The notes under the pieces: model-generated | Database searches by the model: none | Told to the model about the DNA's origin: nothing | The model's input: only the letters and a program-made list of their open reading frames with translations | Made by a program: the position numbers and the translations under genes | NCBI RefSeq assembly: GCF_003590095.1 | Contig: NC_039500.1 | Span: 3,844,001-3,908,000 of the forward strand | Length of the DNA stretch: 64,000 nucleotides | Direction: 5' to 3' | Source: Trichoplusia ni | Lineage: Eukaryota; Arthropoda; Insecta; Lepidoptera; Noctuidae | Part shown: positions 35,101 to 47,100 of the stretch, in pieces | Layout of the letters: the number at the start of each line of letters is the position of its first letter | Numbering within the stretch: the stretch's first letter is position 1

Positions 35101-38100
35101 TTATTATTATATAATTTGGAACTGACCACCTTAAGCCCTAAGACTACCCTAGATTAGTTTGTGATTCCTACAAAGTATGTAGTGTGCAGTAACGTGTAAG
35201 TATTCCATCTATGACTATAAATAAGGTACAAAGTTAGCTACTTACTTCCTCCCCCTCTTCGCCCCTCCGTTGTGAACTGGTGAGGACTCCTTGCTGGCGC
35301 GCGAGCGTCGTGATTTCAGCTTCACCAGCGCCGTGTTGTCTTCGCTGTCGTCTGAGTCTGCAAAACAAACTTTATTAGTTTCCATCACTATCAATTAACG
35401 GAATTACTAATAAATGGAGTGCCAGCGATAGATTTTCGACGGGATAATAAAAATGTATGAAATTGTGATGGCACGAAAATAACAACTTTTACAACTTTTT
35501 GCTTCAAAATATTTACAGTGTAACTAAAACGTCCATGATTTTTCCACCATACGTAATAAATTAATGTTTTCATCGATCAATACAATTTTGTAACAGGAAA
35601 TAGTTATATCACTCCATTTATTAATTAATCCGTGACAATGTTTATAGATGGATTGAGCAGCCATTCGTAATGGTATGTGAGTGAGCGACATAATGCAGTG
35701 TTAGTAAGCTGTGAAACCTGAAAAAAAATATAAAAAACGAAATAGAAGGGAAATCCTTGGTTCGGTAATTCACCTTTATTCTTTATATTATGCTAAGGTG
35801 AACAAAAATATAACGTTTAGTGCCGAGAGAGTTCGTTCCTTCAGTTTGAACACGTTATTTTTTCAGTATACTCGTTACTTGAACTTATTTGTACCCGGAA
35901 ATGATAAACAAATGAAAATCTTCCTCCAGTGTATTTTGAGATACTCAGCTGGTTCCAAATCAAGCACAAAGATAACATTATTACATTAGCGAGGATCGAT
36001 TTATAGTCCGTTTTATGAGTAAATGATTATAAAAGTAAAGGTAAAATACCCCAATCTCAAACTGGAAGTTATTAGTCATAGAAACCAAACAAAACTTGAA
36101 CACAGGTTTTCTGCACATGCATAAGACGGAAAATTATGAGTATATGGTAAGACCATTATGCGATGAATTACAACAACATGACCAGACGAATGAGTGAAGC
36201 TTGTGAGAAGCCGATGAGTTAGTACAGCGTTACAGACGATAGGACAACCACAGAATTAACAAGCACACTTCCATACATTGACTGTGTGAGACGGCGATAG
36301 TAATATTTTAAGGGTATTAGGGAATTAGTTGATATATATCACTTTGAATTTGCCCATGAAATTGATTTAAGTGTAAAATTGACTTGAATGACATTGATAA
36401 TTCCACATCTAGAAATGGTAGTTCTTCTTGAATATTATATTTTCTTCAATAAACATTTATAAGATTGAAAAGGACAGTGAGAGAGAGAGAGAGGGAGATG
36501 TATGGTTAACAGAAGCGGCATAATTAGCGGCGGAGTAGCCAAGCGGTGTGTCGGTGTGTCGGACGCACCGGAGTCGGGCGTGCGGTGCAGGGCGCGCGTG
36601 TAGTGGTGGATGTTGCACAGCGCCGCCGCCGCGCTGCGCCGCCCGCTAGCCTCTACCGACACACACACGTTAGCTGGCCTGGACACTACCTGCCTACGCA
36701 ACCTACCGGGAGCAGGCACAGGGACTCGAAGTATACACGTCCATCGAAAAGTAGATTGGAGTCAGATACATTTTTACTTTTGATCACAGAATTGATGTTA
36801 TAAATCAGAATTAAATTAAAAAGAAACTAAGGCAAATTAATAAATTTTGGCCGAATTGAAGTTTCCGAGTTTGTGAACATACGTGATTTGAATCATTTGC
36901 ATAATACACAGTTCTATAGTTTGTTTTTTATGTTTGAAAAATGTCTTCCATAGATGGTAATTTATCATTTTTTTGCGCGATTCCAAAATTATTAAATAAC
37001 AATATTTATGAATCACATAAATATTTGTCCTACGCGGGGATCGAACCCGTGTTGCTTTGCGCACATCTTATTTGACGTGGTGACCTTGATTGACGAATTA
37101 CGTTGAAAACAAGATAAATGTTATGTGAGCTAGATAATGAGGATTCCTAAATAAAGCAATTTATTTGACGCAAGTCAAATATAGGCCTGGATAGATGTTA
37201 TTTCGTGGCACATGGTGTTATTGACAATGTAACATTATGATGCCGGTGTGCTCACCCCTGTGCGGCTTGCGGCAGGCGGCGCACAGCCAGCGGCGCGCGG
37301 CGCGCGCGGGGCGGGGCTCGGCGCACTCGGCGTGGTAGCGCGCGCCGCAGCCGCCGCAGCCGGCCGCCAGGCGCCCGCCCGACCCGCAGCCGCCGCACAC
37401 GCCCGCGTCCACGTCCGCGTCCGCCGCGCTGCCCACCACAACACACAACATGTTAAACTCGACAACTGTCAAAATGTAATGCGTCAGCAGTCAATATGTC
37501 CCTCAAACATAGCAAACAACGCTGCTACCTTCCTCAGTGTCTCATAACACATCGCAAAATTTTGGTCTTCAAGAATCATGACATTAAACAATATTTTTGA
37601 ACGAATCAAAATATATTATAAACATAATACACACAAAATCACACTTACTGATTATAATATCGGTGTGTCCGTCTTTCCGTAAGACATGGCGAAACAAGCA
37701 AAATCACATATTAAAGTCACAATTCATTGAACTCTTGCTGTGCAATAACGTATTCAAAATTAAAACTATCGTTTACGTATGTATTCTCACCTGCTATCTA
37801 ATTCTTCTTCTATATCATCGTCGGAGAAGAGTTTCCTTCTCTTCCGAGGTGTTCGTTCTTTGGGTTTGCACTGGTCGCAGAACCAGTCGCCTTCTGGCAC
37901 TTTCTGCAATACAAATTGTACATATTAGCCTTCTAATATGACATAAGATATTATTTGTACACTCATCATTGTAGAAGTGATTCGCCTTACCTGTATAGGT
38001 ACACTCGACTGATAGCGTGAAATTAATAAAGTGATATAAATACATAAAGTAATAATAAGCTATTTATGTGCTATGTGCATACTCCATAAGGATCTCGACT

Positions 38101-41100
38101 TATGAGAGCGAGAATCAATGCCTACTTACCGAACCGTTCAAGCACAACGGTAAAACGAACATTTGAATTGAAACTTAAGCTCATACTACTTAAAGTTCAA
38201 TTTACAGTTAAGGCAGTAAAATATGTTTACTTTTGGCAAAAAAAAAAATGAAAAATCGAATTGAGAAAGAAGTAACATACAAATAAGCTTGTAAAATCGT
38301 TAATCCGAAGCGATCAATCGTAGTTTAAAAGAGGACTTAGTTTAGTCGTGTGCAGTGCAGTTTCAGACTATATATTAATCCACTTACGGTAAGTTTGGGC
38401 TTCAAGCAGTATAGATGGTGTCCCTTATTGCATCCGTCGCACAGCAGCATGTTGTCGGGGTCTGTCTTGCGCCTGCACAGCCGGCAGCTTGCGTTGAGGA
38501 TGCTGGCTGACCACGTGATGCTGGAGTCTAGCGTGAACAGGTGCAGTACCAGCTGCGACAGGCTCTTGCACTCCATGAGGGATACCTCCCATCGCTCCAG
38601 GGCTTCCAGGTCTAAGGGCTTATTTCTTGCTTCACGGTCCTTTCGTTCTTTGTCGTCGAGTCCTGGTATGAAGGTTTTTGTTATGATTGTGTACTGAGCT
38701 ACTTACGTAGTATAAAAGAAAACGTTAAATGAAAGGTTTTTTCTGCCTCAGTCAATTTAACAGATTATGCTATATAACAAAATATAGGAGTAATCTAGAA
38801 CGATATCCATACAGATATCGCGAAACGTGAATTCAGTGTTGTAGTGGATTCGAAACTGTGGAAGATATACTAGGGCGTTTAGTTTTTAAGAAGCGGTCGA
38901 AGGGGTATGGAGTTGTCAGGGGAATAGGAGATCAGTGTATGTAGTGGTGAGTGTTACCGAGCGGGCGGCGCAGGTACTTGTGGTGGATGGCGCGCGACAC
39001 CTGCAGCAGGGCCGAGGCCAGCGCGCGGACTGTGGGGCCGCTCGGGGCCGGGGCCGGGGCCGCGGCGGAGGCCGGCCCGGGGCCGTTGAGCCCGTTGCGC
39101 GGCGCCTCCAGGTAGTGCCCCGGGTCGCGGTATTTGTTTAAAGCGATGGACTGCCGCTCCTCTTCCTCCATGTCTGTGTCAGATGCACGCGTATTGGTAT
39201 TAATGCACTGTCTATAATACAAATCAACGATTTCTGGCTAAATGCGCCCCTCGCATATTGTATATAGTTACTAAAGTAGTTCATGTCAAACAGCATTACA
39301 TTATCAGGTGGATTTTATCTTTGATTGGGCTAAAACCCTCAAAGATTCCGGCAAATTGTCCGATGAGAGCAGCCATGGGGTTATATGTAGATTTGTTTAA
39401 AATATTGCTTAAAAATCGATTAAATAGTTAAGGCATACCGTCGGGCACGTGCAGCTCTCCGTCGGGCAGGTGGTAGTCGTCCCGGTACTGCTGGCGCGGG
39501 CCCCACGTCAGGAACTCCGCCTGCTTGTCGTAGCCGCGCAGCATCAGCGTGCCGCGCCAGGCCTCGCGGTCCTGCCATCAAACAAATAAATAAAAAGTGA
39601 TCCGACGGGAACATTAAATACCGGAGGTGGGGGGGGGGGGAATAAAAACGATCCTGTGCGTTAATCATGGTAACTATCTGTGCACCAGTTTCATCTAAAT
39701 CGAACAAACTTTCGCGTTTATAATATGAGTAGGATTGGGTATTTTCGTATACACTTTTCGTGCAGATAAATGAGCAATGATTCCTAAAAGCAAATAGTTT
39801 ATTTTTCATGCATATATAATGTTACATAAAGGAATGGAGGATGGAAAAGGCGGAATCGGAAACACAATAATAAGTTCGTATGTTAACAAAAGCTAGTACG
39901 TATTTTGCTATTTTAAAAATGTATCACCTTGACTTTGAGCGCGCCGAGGCAGCCGTGGAAGATCTTCTCCTCCAGCTCGAGGATGTGGTCCCGCAGCGAC
40001 AGCTCCAGCGCCTCCGCCAGCGAGCAGTCCGCCGGCACCGCCAGCGACAGCTGCGGCTTGCGCAGCCGCGTGTAGTGCGTCGGGACGGCCGGGGCCTGAC
40101 ACATAAATACCAATCAATTATTATTGCAGTCCATTACTCACATTTTTATGTGAAACCATAATGAAACGGTTTTCTGCGCAATGGACCTATCCCAGAATCA
40201 AGGTAACAACAAAATGCAAAATGTTTAAATATGAGAAAATTTACAAAATCAGCAAAGTCGTATAAATTTTTGCAGTGATTTTAGCTGGTATACTTACCGG
40301 CACGGATCTTGAGCGCTGACCTTCATCTGCGCAGAAGTGATTTATTGGGTCCCTTTTGCGGTATGACGTGAGGCGAGGGGCGTACAACGTGCAGTGATTG
40401 TCCCGCAGCACATCGCGACATAGCCGTCATGAGTGATTCGTTATTTGATGCAGATCTATGCACCTCAAGACGACGAGTACGCACGTGCAAAACGATTCCC
40501 ACTCTTCCGCCGAGCGGTCAAGATCCGTGCCGGGTCTGGCAGGAACAGGTCTCGACAGTACGGGGTGGGGAGCTACAGTGAGTCCCGCAGAGCTACTCAC
40601 GGGCGCGGCGGCGGGGTTGAGCAGATGCACGGGGCAGCGGTCGAGGTGCGGCAGCAGGCGCGCGCGCTCGCCCAGCAGCGCGGCGCGCAGCTCGGCCTCG
40701 CGCAGCCCGCGCGGGTTCAGCGCGCCCGCCAGCGCGTCCAGCGCCGCGCCCGAGTGGTACACCCACCAGCGCGGCCGCTCCGACTGGGCGACACACACAC
40801 ACTCAACACATGCCATTGCATATGGTGTGAAGTTCAGGACAAAACGGTCCGGAACAAAGGACAAATTTACAGAGCAAAGGCTTACAAATTAAGTTACACT
40901 GGGTTGATACGACGGAGGGGCTTTTCTTTGAACTGCATATACAAGGTACTATTTCTACCTCTGTGCCAAAAATCAATAAAATTGGAGCAGTAGTTTAGCC
41001 GCTAATGATTTTTTTAGTTTTTGCAACGTTTGAACACGATGTATATTTCCTAACAGCTGATTGTGTCTACACGCATAGGTCAGGCACCTTACAACGATAA

Positions 41101-44100
41101 ATCTGAGTATAGCAGCTCTGACGCAAGTCACAAGTACAACCAAATATTTTTCGCTAAAAAAATGGCAAAGCAAACAAGGAAGCAATACACCACACAGACA
41201 CTAGCACTTTCATTACGAGTGACAATCATAGCAAAACATCCCGTCCATCCCTGTGATTAACTGTTGTCATTGCGATAGGACTCGAAATTCAACTTTAGTT
41301 AGTGATTTAATTACAAAAATAAACAACAATATTCTCTGTCGGGATAAATGTATTTTGCGTTAATGTGAATGGAGAACAATTGTTCTGGTGGTGTTTGTGT
41401 GCCTATTTGAAAGCTTAACCTACCATAGAAGAGAACGCCAGCGGAGGGCTGTCACCGCCCGCCTTTATACCTACGAGATAACACACGCCACGTTCGGCGC
41501 GCGTGCGACGTTGCCGCTTTGTTCCCTAACTATCTAAGGTCAGTTATAAAGGGTGGTTGCATTTCACTCTGATTTGTAAGATATTTAGTTTTTTTGAAAA
41601 CAAAAAAAGGACCTTTCTGTTGCCTTTAATTTTTAATCCGTGTCTAATTAATACTAATCACGTATAGTATACGTAGTGTAATTTAATGCCCCTCCGTCGT
41701 ATCAACCCTCAATTGAATGCTAAATACAATAAAAAAATGAGTTAATCATTAAAATGAGGTAAGGCTACAAGAGTATGAGTTTTTAGCAATAAGGTCGACA
41801 TTAGCCCAGCAAAGCTTACCTTTCCATGCACGAGGCAGGTAGCAGCGTCTCCTGTACACATGAGCAGGTCTCGCAGCTGCTGCGTGTTGGATTCCAGCCC
41901 ATTGAGCTTCTGCGACAACCCGTTCAGGTTGGCTAGCGGCTTTTTAGGAGAATTGCCGCGGGAATTTGAGCCCGACTCGTTCTCTTTGTCGCTACCGGCT
42001 GTAAGTTAAAATGAACCTTAGTGCTTCGTAATAAGAGATTCAGAATAATTAATAAGAGAAAAAGTGCAAAAAATTTCAGTATAGACGACATTCATCCATC
42101 GATAACTACTCTTAAAATGTGGCCAAGTCCGGCACAAGTGAATGGTCTATAGGTACAACCTCAGATCTCGATGCCTACCAGGCGCAAATTTCAATAATGA
42201 GATCCAGGTGTTTAGTGATCGCTAGTCCAATAAATCCCCTCAGCGTGACACGAACGTGTCTAGCCCCGTGCTACTCGCCTCGTTCCTTCTGCTGCTCGAA
42301 GAGCGCCTGCACATGCTGCAGCGTGTCGGTGTCGCCGGCGGGCAGCAGCGGCTTGCCGCACACGCCGCGCGGCTCGGCGCCCGCCTCCACGAACAGCCCG
42401 CCCAGCGACCGCATCACCCAGTAGCGGTGGAAAGCGCGGTCAGATCCTGCGGGGGGGGGGATAGGTATCAAAAATCTGTCTTTTTATATTTGTTCAAATT
42501 CTAGTGTGCAAAATGTGCAACAAAATGCCTATTGGAGAGAGAGTACATGACACCCGCTTCACACACGTATTATAAAGGGTGTCAGACTACGAAATTTAAT
42601 CCTTGTCTTGTGGTTTCACAAACCAGGTGGTTGCACAAAAGCTCTCAGACTTAGGCAAGGCATTTGTGTATTCAAATCATGACACGTCACACACATGGCG
42701 TGGTGAATTCTTCTACTAAACTCAACACATACAGTCAAATAACTAGGATAGCCACTCACCGACATACGACATGTACTCGAACAGCTCAGTCTGCAGCTCC
42801 TGCAGCTTCTTCTCGTACTCCTTTCTCTTCTCCTCGCTGTCCGCCGTCAGCTTCTCGATGGCTGCCTTCGTCTCCTCGTCCACGGCGCGCGCCTTCTCGC
42901 CGCTCAGCTTGTTCTCCTCCTTCTTGGCTGCTGCTTCCTTCTTTAGCTCTTGTTTCGCGGCTTGGACTTGGACTTCGCGTTTACGTTCGTTTGTCTGTCA
43001 AATAGTAATAAGTTTCGTTTTGATTAGATAAGTACTTGGCGATCTGTTACTAAAAAATATATCTATGTGTCATTTTAATGAAGATAATTTGTACTTTGAA
43101 AAGCGATACAAAACTTTTAAGTTAGATTTATATGCAATTTAGTCCACAAACTCTTATGGCTTAAAGAGTATGATCTTAAAAAGAGTTAAATGAACACACC
43201 TGTAACAGCCTTAGCGCCTGTTTCGTGTTCTTCATTTCCTCGAGTTTCTCTTCGATGACGTCTCGCACCGTCGCGTAACTTAGTATTTGGTTCATTAGAC
43301 ACTGCAGCACCAAAAACTTATCCTCTGTGGATAAAAAAAGGAAGTCAGGAAATTTGAACTAAGAGTTACATTAGCTAATATTGATGAAATAAAAGAAAAA
43401 AGCGTGTTTGTGATTGCAATTCATATGCATCATATAAATGTTCATCAGTTATATGACTATATAAGCCAGCATGCACTCGCCTAGCGGCAGGTCGGCCACG
43501 TGCGCGCGGGCGAGCGCGCGCAGCAGGCGCGGCTGCGTGACGCGCAGGCGCAGCCCCGCGTCGTCCGCGCTGGTGTAGCCGCCGCGCGCCTGGTAGCGCC
43601 ACGACGCGCAGCGCGCGCCCGGGCCCGCGCCCGACGACAGCAGGTGCAGTCTGCCAGGGGGATGGTACACTAGTTTCATTTATGGACATTTGATGTTTTG
43701 CTTGACCGTAAATATGACACACTTGAATTTCTATTATTTTACATTTTACTTTTATGTGCTCGCACTTACCCTTATTTTAATGATAAACATTAATACAGTA
43801 CCCCACTGTATTTTATTTAAAATATTTGTAAGTTTCTATAGTAATACCAATTGCTTAAAATTTTGTTATATTGAGAATCTCTACATTTGAATAGATCAAT
43901 GAATTACTCACTGTTAATAATATTAGTTATTATCACACTGCTATTGCTAGTCATTATTATAAAAATAGACACGGAAATTATGACAGATAACAACAATTAT
44001 TTGTTTCTAAATTCTAGTTAAGCTTGTTTTTGCATTTTATTTCATGATTTTAGTCATAGTACATATCAAATTGTCATATTACATAGTAATTTTAACCTTT

Positions 44101-47100
44101 TACTCTGAGATAACTGATACTAATCTTAATTACGAGATAATTACTTAATTAGTTTATAGAATAATGATGTTACCTTAAAACTTCACTGACTGTGGTGGGG
44201 TCGAGAGGCAGTTTGCTGAGTGGTGTTCCTAGATAGGTCTGTGACCATTTGCTGGCTTTAGTGGCGAGCTCCATGGCCTTTGTGACGCCCATATCGCTGT
44301 CTATATGTTGATCCTCTGCAAACGAAAACAACACATGTTTGAAGACAATCGTTAACCCGCGGTAAAGTAGTGTGGTGATCAATGCTAAAACCTACAATTA
44401 ATGGAAGAGGTCTATGCCCAGCAGTGGGATGTATATATCAATTCTACCTTTTTGGAGAACAATAGTGTAGTAGTTTTTGCCAGAATTTTAGTTTCAGTTC
44501 ATCAATTTATTCTCCAAGAGTATTTTGGTCTAAGCCTCTATGCACCGATCACCTTAATTTTTTATTATTACAAACAATAACTTACCAGTAGACAGTTGTA
44601 TGCCACCATTTTCATTATACTCTTCAGCTTCATCCTCTTGTAAAGAGAAAATCGTAGTCAGAAACATTTGTATCAGGTCACTGAACACGCCAGCGTGTTC
44701 TTTTTGAGTCAAAGCCTTCCTGAAGGTCTCCAGGTCGAGCTGGTTGTGGAAAACGTCCTTGACCTTGAGGATCTCGGAGTATATGTGCACGAATTCTAGG
44801 ACGGAGAGGAAGTCGCCGAAATGCTGATGAGGGATGCCTTCCACGTCTATTGGAGTCCCTTTTGGAATCATCTGTGGAGTGGAGGGTTTTGGTGTGTTTA
44901 ATCAAGCTAAGAATTAGAAAAAAATCGTGGTTTCCAGGTAAAGATTTTTTTTCAAATTCATAATAGCTCAAATTATATTTTTCCATCGAATTTTCTGGAA
45001 TAAAGCTGAATTTTTGGGCCGTAAAACTAACCCTGACGCAATTAAAGTGTTTTTCAAGAGGGTAATGTTTTCAATATAATTCGAATATAAGTCATTCGCA
45101 TAATAAATCCTTTTGCGTCATCTTACCTTTTGGTCTTCTAACTCCGTATCATCCTTCACTTTCTGCCACTCCTTCATGTAAGCCTGCAACCGTGCAGTTT
45201 TCTCCTTCTTCTTGGCCCTCTCTTCTTCTTTACGCTGTCGCATCTGATCCTCTGCTCTGCGCATTTTCTCTGCTAATTCTTGTGCACTCTTCTTGGCTGC
45301 TGGGTCAGCAGGCGGCTTGAATTTTTGTGCTATAGGGTACAACAAACATAAACGTAGGTCAGTAATATTACAGGAACCATTTTGAGCCACTTTTAACCTT
45401 ATTATTACTACATTTAGACATAGTTTTGAATCTGTTACCGCATAGGGGTAATGTTAAGACTTATAGAATCTATTTTGCAAAATTGTTTTAGCAATGAATA
45501 GGACTGTTATTTGTGAGGGAGAGATATCACCCAAAAAAGTGGTAGGTGTTGTTTGGTATTATTATATGTTTTAGACTTTTTTTACAGGTACTATGTTACA
45601 TCAAAATAATTACATTATTATTTCAACTTACCTTCAGCCTTATCAGTCTTCTTAACAAACTTGTCCATGGACTCCTGTCGACCTTTAGTGGGACTGGTTT
45701 TTTTAAGGGACTTGTTCAATTTGGAAGCAGAGCCCGGCTTGGCCTGGCTCTTGCCAGCTGGTGGTGACTTCAACAGCTTCTTAGATGATGGGAACACTGG
45801 TGGAATGCCCGTGAATATTTGGTCAAAGCTCACTTTGCTTATACTGTATTTTTCTTGTGCTGATTTCTGTGGAACAAAAAAAATGGTCTAAAAAAACTGA
45901 AACTACTTTTTGCCTCAGGTACCTGAAAAATTACAATTAAAGTTTTTTCGACACTAAATTCTGAATATACATTATTTCTGATAGTTGGTCAGTTTTTGTC
46001 TTAATATTAATACATAATATATTTATTACACTCTACCTTAATAACAATAACTCCTTCCCCGCCATTCTCTACAAACTGTTTGAGGAAGAGTCGGTTTTTG
46101 TCGCGAGTGTATACGCCCTTGCGCCGGCGCAGACGGTCGAACGGCGCCGTTCCGATCTGGCCGGTGGAGGTCGGGTTCTCTTCGTCATACTGCTCTACCT
46201 CGTAGCAGTATGATGAAGCTGGTAGGAGGGCTTTGCTGCAAAGGGAATATGTTATTGAGAATTTCAAATATTTTTGCATGTTTTCAAGCTAAGTGTTAGT
46301 AATTCAGACTGCACTTCTGAGCTGTAAATGACGCAACTTTTTAAAAAAAAGCATAGCTGGTGTTGATCAGCTGATAGAATTTCATATAGAAGGGGCAATT
46401 TTTTTTTCTTTTTATTTTTTTTATTATTTATTTATCTTTAAACAAAAAGGTAGGTAACTTATTAACTAAGCCCCACAAAACCGTTGCAATGGTTTGACTG
46501 TGGGTGTTTTGTGAGGCCTATTCCTGGTAGTGAATGGCGACAGGCTAAGTTAATGATTGATTTAATGCAGTTATAAGTTATTTTTACATGATACACAATT
46601 ACATAAAAGTTTGTGTTTACCTTTGTTTAAATAGGAGCCCTGTAATCTAATAAAAGCTATCCCAAAAAGTCATACATACTTAATAGCCTTCAAAACACAT
46701 TCGCAAGTATTAAGTTGTGAATATTTATTGAATAATAAAAGTCAAGTATATGATATGGTTTATGACAGACAACTTTGTCTAACAAGACTAGAAAAATATT
46801 TGTCTGTTGGATGTAAAGGATCTGGAAGTACAAAAAATGCTACTAGTTTGAGCTGAAATAACTGAATAAGATATTAAAAAATGTATGTAATTATCACCTA
46901 CTTTAATCATAGTCTTGTCTATTTTCTCTATTTCTATCAATCTATATATGTATAGTATATTGTTTATAGTTCTTATTTAATTTTAATTAGATTTCTTATA
47001 GGATTCATTGTAGTGTATGTTCTAGTTTGAGAATCAGTTGAATTGATTTGTTTGAACATGTTAAAAATTGTCTGAAAATGTTACTGATTAGAATCTTGAT

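Noticed and set aside
40433..40993. 186-aa plus-strand frame over Acf1 exon 13
   Set aside because: Arginine/alanine-rich shadow of the GC-rich exon, partly made of a MITE; no family resemblance.
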